Source: Leptospira neocaledonica (GTDB lineage Bacteria; Spirochaetota; Leptospiria; Leptospirales; Leptospiraceae). From it: a DNA stretch of 64,000 nt. Both the position numbers and the translations under genes were made by a program. Below the pieces are notes generated by a model. That model was not told the DNA's origin. It worked only from the letters and a program-made list of their open reading frames with translations, and did no database searches. Location: contig NZ_NPEA01000005.1 of assembly GCF_002812205.1 (NCBI RefSeq), forward strand, positions 186,001 through 250,000, written 5' to 3'. Of this stretch, positions 9,463-20,119 are shown piece after piece; the stretch's first letter is position 1, and each line of letters starts with the position of its first letter.

Positions 9463-10992
9463 TTAACGGTTTGCTTTTTTGCGAGAAGGGCCGCCGGAGC
9501 CTGAGCTTTTTCTTCCACCACCGCCTCCGCCACGATGTTGATTTGAGTTTCGGTTTTTATCCTTATGATCCCGTTTTCCTTTCTGTTTGGATTTTCCACC
9601 AAAACGTCTGTCGTTACGGTCATTGCGAGAAGAACCTTCTTTTTCTCGGAAACCTCTTTGGTCTTGGTCGAAGCGGGCTCCTGAGTCAAATTTTTCTGAC
9701 TTCTCAGCAAGAGCTAATTTGAATAGAGCTGCTGCTAAACGTTCCGCAGGAATTCCTTCTGAAGTGAGTTTTTTGACAAGTTTGGAATATTCGGAAACAT
9801 CTCCTTCTTCCGCAACTTCTTTAACTATGTGAGAATATTCTAAAAATTTCTTTTCAGTGAGTTCTGTTATATCAGGGATTTTTCCGAGTTCCATTTCGAA
9901 TTCGTGGTCTTCTCTGATCTTGCGTAAGGTTCTGAAGTCTTTATTGGAAACAAAACTGAGCGCAAGGCCTTTTCTTCCAGCTCTTCCAGTTCTACCGATA
10001 CGGTGCACATAGTCTTCGGAATCTCTCGGGATATCGTAATTGACTACAGCTTCTACATCACTTACGTCAATTCCTCTTCCAGCTACATCTGTTGCCACTA
10101 GAACTGTAACAAGCCCAGAACGAAATCCGGACATCACCTTGTTCCTTTGATTTTGGGAAAGGTCTCCGTGTAACCCTTCTGAGAAAACTCCCTTGGATTT
10201 TAAGAATTCCACAGTTTCGTCCACTCTGACTTTAGTATTACAAAATACTAATGAAGCTTTTGGGGTATGAAATTCCAATAGACGAATTAATGCCTCATGT
10301 TTGAGGCCTTCTCTCATTTCAAAATAGATCTGGTGGATCTTAGGTCTGTCCGCTTTTCCTCCGGTTACGTCCACGATCTTAGGGGAATTTTGGAACTTTT
10401 TAGTGATTCCCATTACCTTTGCGGAAAGAGTTGCCGAGAATAAAATGGTCTGTCTTTCTTCCGGAACCTTTGCGAGGATGATTTCCATATCCTCTAAAAA
10501 TCCCATATCTAACATTTCGTCTGCTTCGTCCAGGATCACCATTTTGATTCCGCTTAGGATCAAGGTCTTTCTGTCCATATGATCCATGGTTCTTCCTGGA
10601 GTCCCAACGATCACTTGTGGTTTTCTTTTTAATGCCTTGAATTGTTTGGTGATATCATCTCCACCATAGATTGCAGCTACTTCGAAATCTTCTTTATATT
10701 TTCCTAATTTTCTATATTCTTCTGCAACTTGGACCACCAATTCTCTGGTAGGACAGAGTACTAATACTTGTGGAGACTGTTCTCCTTCTTCCAATATTTC
10801 TAAACTTGGAATTGCGAATGCAGCAGTTTTACCTGTTCCAGTGCGGGAATGACCGATTACGTCTCTTCCTGAAAGAATGAGCGGAATAGCTTCGGATTGA
10901 ATGGGAGAAGGTTCGGTAAATCCTAGATCGGATACTGCGTTTAAGACGTCCTCGGATAGTCCGAGTTCATGGAATGTTTTTTTGGGTTTCAA
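9463..10992 (-). CDS. DEAD-box ATP-dependent RNA helicase
   Basis: The protein unwinds RNA duplexes, probably in ribosome assembly or mRNA turnover. All helicase motifs are present: the Q motif (FTEPSPIQSEAIP), motif I TGTGKT (51-56), PTREL (81-85), TPGR, DEAD (155-158), SAT (186-188), then VATDVAGRGID and HRIGRTGRAG in the second RecA domain. The tail from about 440 is basic and Gly/Arg/Lys-rich and probably binds RNA. It resembles DeaD/CsdA and RhlE-type enzymes; the exact subgroup is not clear. It is monocistronic by spacing, with 113 bases to rmuC. Confidence 0.93.
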   Translation of the reverse strand: MKPKKTFHELGLSEDVLNAVSDLGFTEPSPIQSEAIPLILSGRDVIGHSRTGTGKTAAFAIPSLEILEEGEQSPQVLVLCPTRELVVQVAEEYRKLGKYKEDFEVAAIYGGDDITKQFKALKRKPQVIVGTPGRTMDHMDRKTLILSGIKMVILDEADEMLDMGFLEDMEIILAKVPEERQTILFSATLSAKVMGITKKFQNSPKIVDVTGGKADRPKIHQIYFEMREGLKHEALIRLLEFHTPKASLVFCNTKVRVDETVEFLKSKGVFSEGLHGDLSQNQRNKVMSGFRSGLVTVLVATDVAGRGIDVSDVEAVVNYDIPRDSEDYVHRIGRTGRAGRKGLALSFVSNKDFRTLRKIREDHEFEMELGKIPDITELTEKKFLEYSHIVKEVAEEGDVSEYSKLVKKLTSEGIPAERLAAALFKLALAEKSEKFDSGARFDQDQRGFREKEGSSRNDRNDRRFGGKSKQKGKRDHKDKNRNSNQHRGGGGGGRKSSGSGGPSRKKANR

Positions 10993-11172
10993 AGATTGGC
11001 TCCTGGGATATTCGCATAAATTTTTACGGTATCCCTACGATTATGCCTGTCTGGCTAAGAGCTTGGATCTTTATAGAATGGTCCTATTTAAACATAAAGG
11101 AAAGATTTAGGCTCAGGTATCGTTTCTTCCATGAATTCAAACACGACTCTCCGGTATAGCATTAAAGGTCTT

Positions 11173-11931
11173 TTATTCCTTTCCCGCTTTCATATATTTC
11201 AGTCTTAACTTCTCTGGGAACTTTTCGATCGCATATCTAAGCATGGTCCTGGGCATCTTATGCGCATGTTTATCCAGAAAGTCGGTCTCAGTTTTGAGGT
11301 CTCTATTTCCAACTTCTCTTAGCATCCAGCCGACTGCTTTATGAATGAGATCCTCTTTATCAGTTAATAGGTTTTCAGAGATCTTTAAGGTATCTTTAAA
11401 ATCTCTTTTGCGGATAAAAGCATAAGTGGAGATGATCGCGACCCTTCTTTCCCATAAATTATTCGACTTAACAAGTTTATATAGAATGTCTCTTTTCTTA
11501 TCTAAAAGATAATCTCCGATCATTTCTCTGGAACTTAAATCTACGATGTCCCAATTGTTTACGTATTTTAAGTTTTTTAGATAGAATAGATGCAGCTGTT
11601 CTCTTTCCTCTTCAGGAGTTTTTTGGAACTTCTCGCATAGTATAAAAAATCCGAGGAGCCTTTCTTCATGATAGTTTGATTTTACTATCTTTTGTAGTTC
11701 TGGTAACGGAAGTCCCTTGAATGATTTGGAAATTTTTCGTAAAGATGGGACTTTAACTCCTAAGAATAGATCACCTTCTCCATATTCCCCCTTCCCCGTT
11801 TTGAAAAATCGGGAAAGTATCTCTACAGATTTCGGGTCGGCGATACTTCGGACCTCGCGGATCACATCTTCTGCTTTGGAATTTTCTCCCCCTAATAATT
11901 TCTTTTTTGTGGGCGTTTTAGATTTGGGCAT
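11173..11931 (-). CDS. DNA alkylation repair protein (AlkD-like HEAT-repeat family)
   Basis: The roughly 252-residue protein is made of short helical HEAT-like repeats, the fold of AlkC/AlkD glycosylases that remove bulky or charged alkylated bases. Family features include LFLGVKVPSLRKISKSF, YVNNWDIVDLS (the Trp-Asp pair conserved in AlkD), IGDYLLDK, AIISTYAFIRK and VGWMLREVGNRD. A TTG 36 bases further upstream is also possible, but the ATG at 11931 (MPKSKTPTKKK) is preferred. The gene stands alone and is transcribed away from trhO. Confidence 0.85.
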   Translation of the reverse strand: MPKSKTPTKKKLLGGENSKAEDVIREVRSIADPKSVEILSRFFKTGKGEYGEGDLFLGVKVPSLRKISKSFKGLPLPELQKIVKSNYHEERLLGFFILCEKFQKTPEEEREQLHLFYLKNLKYVNNWDIVDLSSREMIGDYLLDKKRDILYKLVKSNNLWERRVAIISTYAFIRKRDFKDTLKISENLLTDKEDLIHKAVGWMLREVGNRDLKTETDFLDKHAHKMPRTMLRYAIEKFPEKLRLKYMKAGKE

Positions 11932-12068
11932 GGGACAAAATTTTCTTTTAATAGAAGGGTAGGGCAAGCATTATAGAAGGATAAATGTCATGTTCCAAAA
12001 TCAGGTTTTTGGGCTTGCCAGTTAGAAGGTCCAACAAATCCTAATTTATAGGAAACATCCGCTCTCGT

Positions 12069-13118
12069 ATGAAACATAAGCCTCTTCATAATATTTACAG
12101 TAAGGATATTCTCAGAAAGAAGTTAGAAGCAGAAGAATTCCAACGTACTACTATTTCCTTTTATAAGTATGTGATTTTAAATGATCCGAACCTTCTCCGC
12201 AACGAACTATATAGAGAATGGGAATCTTTGGGAGTGCTCGGAAGAATCTATATCGCAAGAGAAGGGATTAACGCCCAATTATCGGTGCCCGAATTTAATT
12301 TTCAAAAATTTAGAGACTGTATAGACGCAAGAAAAGAATTCAAAAATGTCCCTTTCAAGGTGGCTGTGGAACAAAAGTCTTATTCATTCTTAAAATTGGA
12401 TATACGAGTTCGCAATAAGATCGTAGCAGACGGTCTGGCAGATGATACTTTCGACGTAACTAATGTGGGGACACATTTAACTGCGGAAGAATTTAATAAG
12501 AAGTTAGAATCTTCCGAGACTATCGTAGTGGATGTTCGTAATCATTACGAATCCGAAATAGGGCATTTCGAGGGGGCGTTACTTCCGCAAGCAGATACGT
12601 TTAGAGAAGAATTACCTATGATCATAGATCTTCTCCAAGATAAAAAGAATAAGGAAATTGTAATGTATTGCACTGGAGGTATCCGATGTGAAAAGGCTTC
12701 CGCTTATCTAAAACATCATGGATTCCAAAATGTGTATCAGTTGCACGGAGGAATTATCTCTTACGCTTCCGAAATTAAGGAGAAGGGACTGGACTCCAAG
12801 TTTAAGGGAAAAAATTTCGTGTTCGACGCAAGACTCCAGGAAACCGTGGGAGAGGAAATTTTAAGTGAATGCCATCAATGCGATCAGAAATCCGCTAGGC
12901 ATATCAATTGTGAAAATCCTGCTTGTCATATTCTTTTCATCCAATGTGAATCTTGCGCAGAAAAATTTGATAATTGTTGCTCGGTAGAATGCCAAAAGAT
13001 TGCCGCTTTGCCTGTGGAAGAACAGAAAAAATTAAGAAAAGGTAAAGCAGCTTCCAACCAACATTTTTCTAAGTCCAAGATCAGGCCTAAGGTTTTCGAA
13101 CTTTACAAAGGAAAATAA
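12069..13118 (+). CDS. trhO: tRNA uridine(34) hydroxylase, rhodanese family (TrhO/YceA)
   Basis: TrhO adds oxygen to uridine 34 of certain tRNAs on the way to 5-carboxymethoxyuridine-type modifications. The N-terminal acylphosphatase-like domain contains [15 protein letters not shown] rhodanese domain follows, with [19 protein letters not shown] and the active-site loop [10 protein letters not shown] (Cys201). The C-terminal Cys-rich segment ([19 protein letters not shown]) is typical and may bind metal. The 349 residues match the family. It stands alone. Confidence 0.93.
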   Translation: MKHKPLHNIYSKDILRKKLEAEEFQRTTISFYKYVILNDPNLLRNELYREWESLGVLGRIYIAREGINAQLSVPEFNFQKFRDCIDARKEFKNVPFKVAVEQKSYSFLKLDIRVRNKIVADGLADDTFDVTNVGTHLTAEEFNKKLESSETIVVDVRNHYESEIGHFEGALLPQADTFREELPMIIDLLQDKKNKEIVMYCTGGIRCEKASAYLKHHGFQNVYQLHGGIISYASEIKEKGLDSKFKGKNFVFDARLQETVGEEILSECHQCDQKSARHINCENPACHILFIQCESCAEKFDNCCSVECQKIAALPVEEQKKLRKGKAASNQHFSKSKIRPKVFELYKGK

Positions 13119-13158
13119 TCCGGATTTTATTTTCAATTCTCAGTAAAAAATGAATTTT

Positions 13159-13181
13159 CTTGTAATTATATTTATTACAAG
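13159..13181. promoter_or_regulatory. Inverted repeat upstream of the dioxygenase gene
   Basis: Eight-base arms CTTGTAAT and ATTACAAG are separated by seven A/T bases. The repeat ends 25 bases before the dioxygenase start and lies where a promoter would be. It looks like an operator for a small HTH dimer; no regulator gene is adjacent. Confidence 0.4.
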
Positions 13182-13205
13182 TAGTCTAAAAGAAAAGTAG
13201 GAATT

Positions 13206-13973
13206 ATGCAGAAGTTACCGGTATTTTTCGTAGGCCATGGAAGTCCAATGAACGCTCTCGGACCGAACCCGTTAGCCGATACATGGGCGGAATCCACGAA
13301 AAATTTTCCGGAACCTAAAGCGATCCTTAGTATTTCGGCCCATTGGTTTACTCGAGGAACCTATGTAACCGCAAACCAATTGCCTCCTACCATTCATGAT
13401 TTTTATGGATTCCCTCAGGAATTATTCGATGTGCAATATCCCGCGCCTGGAGATCCAAAACTTGCGGAAGAACTTTCCAAATCTAAAAATGCACAAGTGA
13501 TCCAAGACGATTCCTGGGGATTAGATCATGGTACCTGGAGTGTTCTTAGGAATATGTATCCGAAGGCAAATATTCCTGTAGTTCAATTAAGTTTAGATGC
13601 TACCAAGCCGGGAGAATGGCATTACGAATTCGCAAAGTCTTTATCTAAGCTAAGAGAAAACGGCGTGCTGGTCTTAGGAAGTGGAGACATGGTGCATAAT
13701 TTACGTCTTTATGATTGGAAAAACCAAGACAATGCACATGACTGGGCATTGGATGCAAATGAAACGTTCAAGGACCTGATCCAAAAGAGAGATTGGAAGA
13801 GCCTTGCAAATTACCAGAAATTAGGAACCGCAGTGCAGATGGCTATTCCAACTCCGGAACATTATTTTCCTATGCTATATGCTTTGGCGCTGGCCGAGGA
13901 AAAGGAAGAGATTCGTTTTTATAATGATATCATCCAGAGTTCGGTTTCTCTGACTAGTATGAAGATCAGTTAG
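13206..13973 (+). CDS. Extradiol ring-cleavage dioxygenase, DODA/YgiD family
   Basis: The 255-residue enzyme belongs to the class III (LigB-like) extradiol dioxygenases, which open catechol-type rings using a metal held by histidines. The expected ligands are visible: GHGSPMNAL (His11), ISAHW (His46), and TIHDFYGFP (His64); GLDHGTWSVL and GSGDMVHNL follow. Family members act on 4,5-DOPA-like substrates in vitro; the native substrate here is unknown. Its stop overlaps the stop of the convergent transporter gene by four bases. An inverted repeat at 13159-13181 may regulate it. Confidence 0.88.
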   Translation: MQKLPVFFVGHGSPMNALGPNPLADTWAESTKNFPEPKAILSISAHWFTRGTYVTANQLPPTIHDFYGFPQELFDVQYPAPGDPKLAEELSKSKNAQVIQDDSWGLDHGTWSVLRNMYPKANIPVVQLSLDATKPGEWHYEFAKSLSKLRENGVLVLGSGDMVHNLRLYDWKNQDNAHDWALDANETFKDLIQKRDWKSLANYQKLGTAVQMAIPTPEHYFPMLYALALAEEKEEIRFYNDIIQSSVSLTSMKIS

Positions 13974-14869
13974 GTAGTTTTTTCTCTTCCCCAGATAGAG
14001 GCTAGGAAAAGCCCGCTAATCAAATGCCATACCCCCCACCAAGCAGCGATAAGCGCCATGGATCCTATCCCTTGGAAGAATGTAAAAATTAAGATGAGAC
14101 CAAGACCTGAGTTTTGGAGTCCTGTTTCTAAGGAGATCGTTTTTCTTTCCTTGTGAGCAAGACCTGCGATCCAAGAAACAAGATATCCTACTACTAATGC
14201 GGAACCATTATGGATTAGCACAAGCCAAAACAAAACGGCTCCGAACTCCACAAAGGATCTCCAGTTTCCTACAAACGCGATCAGTATAAAAACACCTAGT
14301 AAAACTGTAGATCCAATTCTCATCGGCTTTTTTAAAGAGGAAGCAACCTTAGGCAGGAAACGATTTGTAAGAGCTCCTAAGATCAAAGGTAAAACTAATA
14401 TTAGAAAAATAGAAAGAAATACATCTACCGGATTTAAGCTGATCTCTTTTAATCTGTCAGCCGCAGGAGTATATAATTTTCCCCAGAAAAAAAAGTTAAA
14501 TGGGGTGAAGAACCAGGCTAAAACAGTGGTAGTCGCCGTGAGAGAAATGGAAAGAGGAACATTTCCTTTGGCGAGAAGGCTGATAAAATTGGACATATTC
14601 CCGCCTGGACAAGCGGCTACTAAGATCATTCCAAGAGCTAGACCTGGATGAGGTTTTAAAATATAAAGTAATCCAACTGTTAGCGCTGGCAATAATACCA
14701 ATTGGGAAAATAGACCTACAATCGCCGCCTTAGGTTGTTTTCTTAAGTTCGTAAAATCAGCAATGGTCAACTCCAAAGAGACCCCATACATGATGAGTCC
14801 CAAACATATATTCAGGACGAAAAGTCCCCCCGGACTGAAATTCAATCTGACTAAATCGTAATCTTGCAT
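13970..14869 (-). CDS. Bile acid:sodium symporter (BASS) family transporter
   Basis: The 299-residue protein has about nine or ten hydrophobic helices and the BASS/SBF signatures GMILVAACPGGNMSNFISLLAKGNVPLSISLT and ETGLQNSGLGLILI, where sodium-binding residues are found in structures. Members carry bile acids, pantoate, pyruvate or other organic anions; the substrate is not predictable. A GC hairpin (GCGGG / CCCGC, about 14883-14899) between this gene and the TauD-like gene could attenuate read-through. Confidence 0.9.
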   Translation of the reverse strand: MQDYDLVRLNFSPGGLFVLNICLGLIMYGVSLELTIADFTNLRKQPKAAIVGLFSQLVLLPALTVGLLYILKPHPGLALGMILVAACPGGNMSNFISLLAKGNVPLSISLTATTTVLAWFFTPFNFFFWGKLYTPAADRLKEISLNPVDVFLSIFLILVLPLILGALTNRFLPKVASSLKKPMRIGSTVLLGVFILIAFVGNWRSFVEFGAVLFWLVLIHNGSALVVGYLVSWIAGLAHKERKTISLETGLQNSGLGLILIFTFFQGIGSMALIAAWWGVWHLISGLFLASIWGREKTT

Positions 14870-14935
14870 GTATTTCCCTAAAGCGGGACGAACACCCGCT
14901 GCCGTTTAATATTTTAGGATTTTTTAAATTATATT

Positions 14936-16063
<1,128 letters not shown>

Positions 16064-16171
16064 GTAAGCTCTCCCGTTAGAGAATGAAAACTTTTATAAA
16101 ACTACAGAATGGAATGGCAAGCCTTTTCATTTCCGTCTTGATTCGGTGGCTTCTTCTAAAATACGTATACC

Positions 16172-17092
16172 ATGATTATTGAGCCGGAGAAAGAAGATAA
16201 ATATAAAGAAGGTCCGGGTTTTTCCAGGCTGGTATACGGATGTTGGCGATTACATATGGACCAAAAGGGGGTGAATACTGATCGTATTTTAGAAAAGATA
16301 GAAGTTTGCCTGGAATCCGGAATAGATACATTCGATCATGCGGATCTTTACGGAGAATATGGAAACGAAGAAAAATTTGGTACAGTATTAAAGATCAGGC
16401 CGGATCTAAAGGAAAAGATCAAAATTATAACGAAGGCCGGGATACAATATCCAGGTCCAAATCGTCCGGGAATTTCTGTAAAACATTACGATACTTCCGC
16501 AAAATATCTGACCAGTTCGGCTGAAAATTCATTAAAAAAATTGAATATAGAAAGGATAAACCTGCTTCTTATTCATAGACCTGATCCTCTTATGGATGCA
16601 GATGAAATAGCAAAATCATTTTGTTCCTTGAAAGAAAGTGGTAAAGTTTTACATTTCGGAGTTTCTAATTTTACTCCTTCCCAATTTTCCCTTTTGCAAT
16701 CCAGATTGGATTTTCCTTTAGTGACGAACCAAGTGGAGTTCCATCCATTTCATACAGATCCTCTTATGAATGGAGTATTCGATCAGGCCCAGGAATTGAG
16801 AATTAAGCCGATGATCTGGTCTCCAACTGCGGGTGGTCGTGTTTTCCAACCTAAAACGGAACAAGAAATTGTTTTATATAAAACATTAGAAGGCCTCGCA
16901 AAGAAGATGGATACAACTCTGGATGCAGTATTATTCTCTTGGTATCTCTTCCATCCTGCACAATTGGTCCCAGTTTTGGGGACGAATGAACCGAATCGAA
17001 TTAAATCCGCTACAAAAGCATTTCAAATCCGGTTAGAAAGAGAAGAGTGGTTTCAGATTTTAGAAGCAGGAACGGGTAAAAGAGTCCCATAA
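16172..17092 (+). CDS. Aldo/keto reductase
   Basis: This NADPH-dependent oxidoreductase has a TIM-barrel fold. The catalytic tetrad is visible: Asp and Tyr in FDHADLYGEYGNE, Lys in IKIITKAGI, and His in LLLIHRPDPLMD. The later GVSNFTPSQF and QVEFHPFH motifs are also family-typical. It is closest in pattern to the YdhF group. It is a 306-residue stand-alone gene; the substrate is unknown. Confidence 0.92.
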   Translation: MIIEPEKEDKYKEGPGFSRLVYGCWRLHMDQKGVNTDRILEKIEVCLESGIDTFDHADLYGEYGNEEKFGTVLKIRPDLKEKIKIITKAGIQYPGPNRPGISVKHYDTSAKYLTSSAENSLKKLNIERINLLLIHRPDPLMDADEIAKSFCSLKESGKVLHFGVSNFTPSQFSLLQSRLDFPLVTNQVEFHPFHTDPLMNGVFDQAQELRIKPMIWSPTAGGRVFQPKTEQEIVLYKTLEGLAKKMDTTLDAVLFSWYLFHPAQLVPVLGTNEPNRIKSATKAFQIRLEREEWFQILEAGTGKRVP

Positions 17093-17184
17093 TATAAAAA
17101 AATGACCATATAAGAAATTTCTAATTAGAATATAATACTTATATTTATACTGCTCGTTCGATATCAAAAAACGGAGAACCCAAA

Positions 17185-18600
17185 ATGAAAATCGAACAAA
17201 GCAAAAAGGGAATCCCCCTTTTGATAGGAATCTTATGGTTCCTATTCAATTGCAACGGGGAGAAGGTCATAAACACGGAAAGTTTCCTGGGATTGATCCA
17301 GAAAACGGACCGGACGAAAATTGACACAAATTATTCGGACCTTGCAGTTATCGATACTGTAAACGGAACCGGAACATTTTCCTTACTCACTTATAATGTG
17401 GCCGGACTACTGGAACCATTTTCTAGTTCGAATCCAAGTGAAAATACACCCTACATGGGGCCATTAATGACCCCATTCGATCTGATCCAAGTCCAGGAAG
17501 ATTTTAATTACCATGCAAGTTTGTATGCGAATGATGTGCATCCTTATAGATCCGCTACAAGTGGAGGAATGGGAATAGGTGACGGTCTAAATACATTATC
17601 CTATTTTCCATTTTCAGATTTCCAGAGGGTGGATTGGGATGCCTGCAACGGAACGGATTGTTTAACTCCAAAAGGATTTACTCTAGCAAGGCATAAGGTG
17701 GCACCCGGAGTATTTTTGGACGTATATAATTTACATACGAACGCAAGCACGGAAGAAGCGGATTTGGCTGCAAGAAGATCCAATATATTGCAAATATTGA
17801 ATTTTATAGAATCTAATTCTGCCGGGAATGCAGTGATCGTGATGGGAGATACGAATACAAGATATACTAGATCTGGGGATAATATCCGAGAATTTATAAA
17901 TCACGGATTTACGGACGTTTGGATCCAATTGATTCGAGGAGGATCTTATCCTACGCAGGGTGCAGATGCTTTGATGGATTGTGAGGGGCATAGAACAAGC
18001 ACAGGTTGCGAGGTAGTGGATAAAATATTCTATCGCGGAAATTCGTATATTTCTTTATCACCTAGTTCTTATCTGATAGAAGATGCAAGATTTGTTCATC
18101 CTGTGACGGGAGTTCCTCTCTCTGATCATTATGCAGTTTCTTCTACATTCAATTATTCTCTTTTGCAGAATTTATTGTATAGCGATGCATTCGGCGGGCC
18201 TCATGGGACTGCGTTCAACGATGTAAATTCTCTAACTTCTTCTCCATCTGCTTCTAAAATTAGTTTAAGATCCGGATCCAGAGTGGATGCAGTTTCTTTA
18301 CAATTAACGAATGGAACTGTCTTAAGTCATGGAGGGACAGGTGGAAGTTTACAAACTTTGAGCCTGGGAACGGGGGAATATTTAGACCAAGTAAAACTTT
18401 GTAGTGGCGTAAAAAGTGGTCATACTCGGATTTTTTATGCACAATTTCGCACAAGCCTAGCGAGATTCCTTACAGGAGGATCTACAACTTCCAGTTGTGT
18501 CACATATTCCGCACCTAATGGTTGGGGGATTATAGGATTTCATGGAAGAAGCGGGGATGAAATAGACAAATTAGGTGTGATCTTTGCTCCGGTTCCCTAA
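17185..18600 (+). CDS. Lipoprotein with endonuclease/exonuclease/phosphatase domain fused to a jacalin-like lectin domain
   Basis: A hydrophobic leader ends in LFNC (Cys23), so the protein is probably lipid-anchored and exposed. Residues 62-325 form an EEP (DNase I / sphingomyelinase-like) fold. The active-site residues are in place: Asn71 in TYNVAG, Glu105 in QVQEDFN, His184 in YNLHTNA, Asp222 and Asn224 in GDTNTR, and Asp314-His315 in SDHYAVSS. Residues about 334-470 look like a jacalin-type beta-prism lectin (FGGPHGTAFND, SLRSGSRVDAVSLQL, GWGIIGFHGRSGDEIDKLGVI). The lectin would hold the enzyme on a glycan. The substrate could be a phospholipid, sphingomyelin or nucleic acid. It differs from the known leptospiral sphingomyelinases in its C-terminal part. 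Confidence 0.82.
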   Translation: MKIEQSKKGIPLLIGILWFLFNCNGEKVINTESFLGLIQKTDRTKIDTNYSDLAVIDTVNGTGTFSLLTYNVAGLLEPFSSSNPSENTPYMGPLMTPFDLIQVQEDFNYHASLYANDVHPYRSATSGGMGIGDGLNTLSYFPFSDFQRVDWDACNGTDCLTPKGFTLARHKVAPGVFLDVYNLHTNASTEEADLAARRSNILQILNFIESNSAGNAVIVMGDTNTRYTRSGDNIREFINHGFTDVWIQLIRGGSYPTQGADALMDCEGHRTSTGCEVVDKIFYRGNSYISLSPSSYLIEDARFVHPVTGVPLSDHYAVSSTFNYSLLQNLLYSDAFGGPHGTAFNDVNSLTSSPSASKISLRSGSRVDAVSLQLTNGTVLSHGGTGGSLQTLSLGTGEYLDQVKLCSGVKSGHTRIFYAQFRTSLARFLTGGSTTSSCVTYSAPNGWGIIGFHGRSGDEIDKLGVIFAPVP

Positions 18601-18736
18601 ATGATCCGAAAAGTATTTCAACCAAACAGTCGATAAAAACGAAAGAATAAAAAGTGATTCATTTGTTTCTAATAGAAAGTTTCCTAAATATGTCCGAGGT
18701 TCGATGCGGGACGTATAGGATTTTTAGGAGAAATGA

Positions 18737-19627
18737 ATGTTTCGCTTTCTAACTTCAATCTTAATCGTATCTTTTCTTTTCGTCTGCAAGGCCGAAAATT
18801 CCCAAAAACAATCCGAAGATCTTTCAGACTTACGTTCTAGATCCGCGTCGGCTCCAATGCCTTCTGCAGACGAACAACCGATGCAAGAGGCTGAGAAAAA
18901 ATTGGCCGGCAAGGCGGGTGAAAGGGAAGAAGCAACACCGGAAGATCAGATCAAAACCTTTGCAACTCCTAAGATCGGAAACCTAAAGATAGGTAGGCTT
19001 TTAGAATATAAGGTAGATCTAAATTTTCAGACCAAAGATTTTATCGCGGCTCGAAAATTCTTATTAGAACTTTCCGGTAAGTATGGATTCGTGCAGAGTG
19101 AAAGTCTTCAGAACTGGGGAGGAGATACCGAACCGAGTATGACTGCCATCATCCACGTAAAATCTTCCGATCTATATCAGGTTTTGATGGAACTGGAGAA
19201 GATAGGCACACTCACTTCTGAAAATATCCAAGTAGAAGATCATACTGAAAATTATACATTAGAACAGATCCATTCCAGAAGGGAGAAGATCCGGGTCGCA
19301 AGAAGAACAGAACTTGGTGCAAGATCCACTCCTAAAAATGCGGCAGAAATTGAAGAATTATTAGGACAATCCGAAGATTCCGCAGACTCCGCAGAATTCG
19401 AAAAATGGAAAATTCTAGATAGAGTGACCTGGGCAAAGATCAGCATCCATATGTACGGTCCTAAAAAGCCGAAAGCAGTAGAAGTTCCTAGTTTCGGAGA
19501 TGCCTTTATCGATCTGGCAAGTCTTGGTCTAAAACTAATACTTTCTTTGATCTATATTATTCCTCTAGCTTTGATTGCTGCGGGAATTTTCTACCTGATT
19601 AAATATGTGAAGAATCGTCTAAAATAA
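18737..19627 (+). CDS. DUF4349 domain-containing membrane lipoprotein
   Basis: A signal-like leader (lipobox-like FVC at Cys17) is followed by a low-complexity Ser/Ala/Glu region. The DUF4349 domain spans about residues 85-240 ([16 protein letters not shown], the Asp-His-Thr segment [20 protein letters not shown], then [14 protein letters not shown]). It ends with one strong membrane helix (about 262-288, [22 protein letters not shown]) and a basic tail. The domain is common in envelope proteins of unknown role. It is followed by a GC hairpin at 19633-19647. Confidence 0.82.
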   Translation: MFRFLTSILIVSFLFVCKAENSQKQSEDLSDLRSRSASAPMPSADEQPMQEAEKKLAGKAGEREEATPEDQIKTFATPKIGNLKIGRLLEYKVDLNFQTKDFIAARKFLLELSGKYGFVQSESLQNWGGDTEPSMTAIIHVKSSDLYQVLMELEKIGTLTSENIQVEDHTENYTLEQIHSRREKIRVARRTELGARSTPKNAAEIEELLGQSEDSADSAEFEKWKILDRVTWAKISIHMYGPKKPKAVEVPSFGDAFIDLASLGLKLILSLIYIIPLALIAAGIFYLIKYVKNRLK

Positions 19628-19632
19628 GAGAA

Positions 19633-19647
19633 GGGGCCTTGGGCCCC
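19633..19647 (+). terminator. Possible terminator after the DUF4349 gene
   Basis: A six-pair GGGGCC / GGCCCC stem with a three-base loop lies just after the stop. The T-run that follows is interrupted (AAATTATTTTG), so its strength is doubtful. Confidence 0.4.
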
Positions 19648-19715
19648 ATCCAAATTATTTTGTTTCCGGGGGAGCCGTGGTTTTTAGCCTAGAAGAAAAC
19701 AGCTTGGGGAAAAGG

Positions 19716-20114
19716 ATGCCTACTCTGGAAGAAGCTCAAAAAGAAATTATCGCCGAGTTCTCGGAGGCGGCAGACTGGGAAGAAAGATACCAGATGCTGA
19801 TCGAGATCGGGGACGAGCTTCCTGTTTTGGCTCCCGAATTAAAAACGGAAGATAGATTGGTCCCAGGTTGCCAGTCTAGGGTTTGGGTTGTTCCGGAAGA
19901 AAAAGAAGGCAAACTATTCATTCAGGCAGACAGTGATTCCGCGATCACAAAAGGAATGATCGCTTTATTATTACGGGTTTTTTCAGGAAGAACAAAAGAA
20001 GAGATCAAGTTAGCATCCCTGGAGTTCTTAAAAGAGATCGGTTTAGATAAACATCTTTCCATGAGCCGCAGAAATGGTCTCTACTCCATGGTAAATAAAA
20101 TTAGAAGTTTCTAA
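19716..20114 (+). CDS. sufE: SufE family Fe-S cluster sulfur-transfer protein
   Basis: SufE accepts persulfide sulfur from the cysteine desulfurase SufS for iron-sulfur cluster building. The fold is recognised from [16 protein letters not shown], then [12 protein letters not shown] with the sulfur-accepting Cys, and [18 protein letters not shown] start at the ATG at 19716 because GGGGA sits five bases before it. A GTG 39 bases upstream (19677) is in frame, but its purine run is only about two bases away. No suf operon is adjacent. Confidence 0.88.
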   Translation: MPTLEEAQKEIIAEFSEAADWEERYQMLIEIGDELPVLAPELKTEDRLVPGCQSRVWVVPEEKEGKLFIQADSDSAITKGMIALLLRVFSGRTKEEIKLASLEFLKEIGLDKHLSMSRRNGLYSMVNKIRSF

Positions 20115-20119
20115 TATTT

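Noticed and set aside
9414..9832. Frames inside the helicase tail
   Set aside because: The low-complexity basic tail of the DEAD-box gene leaves other frames open by composition.
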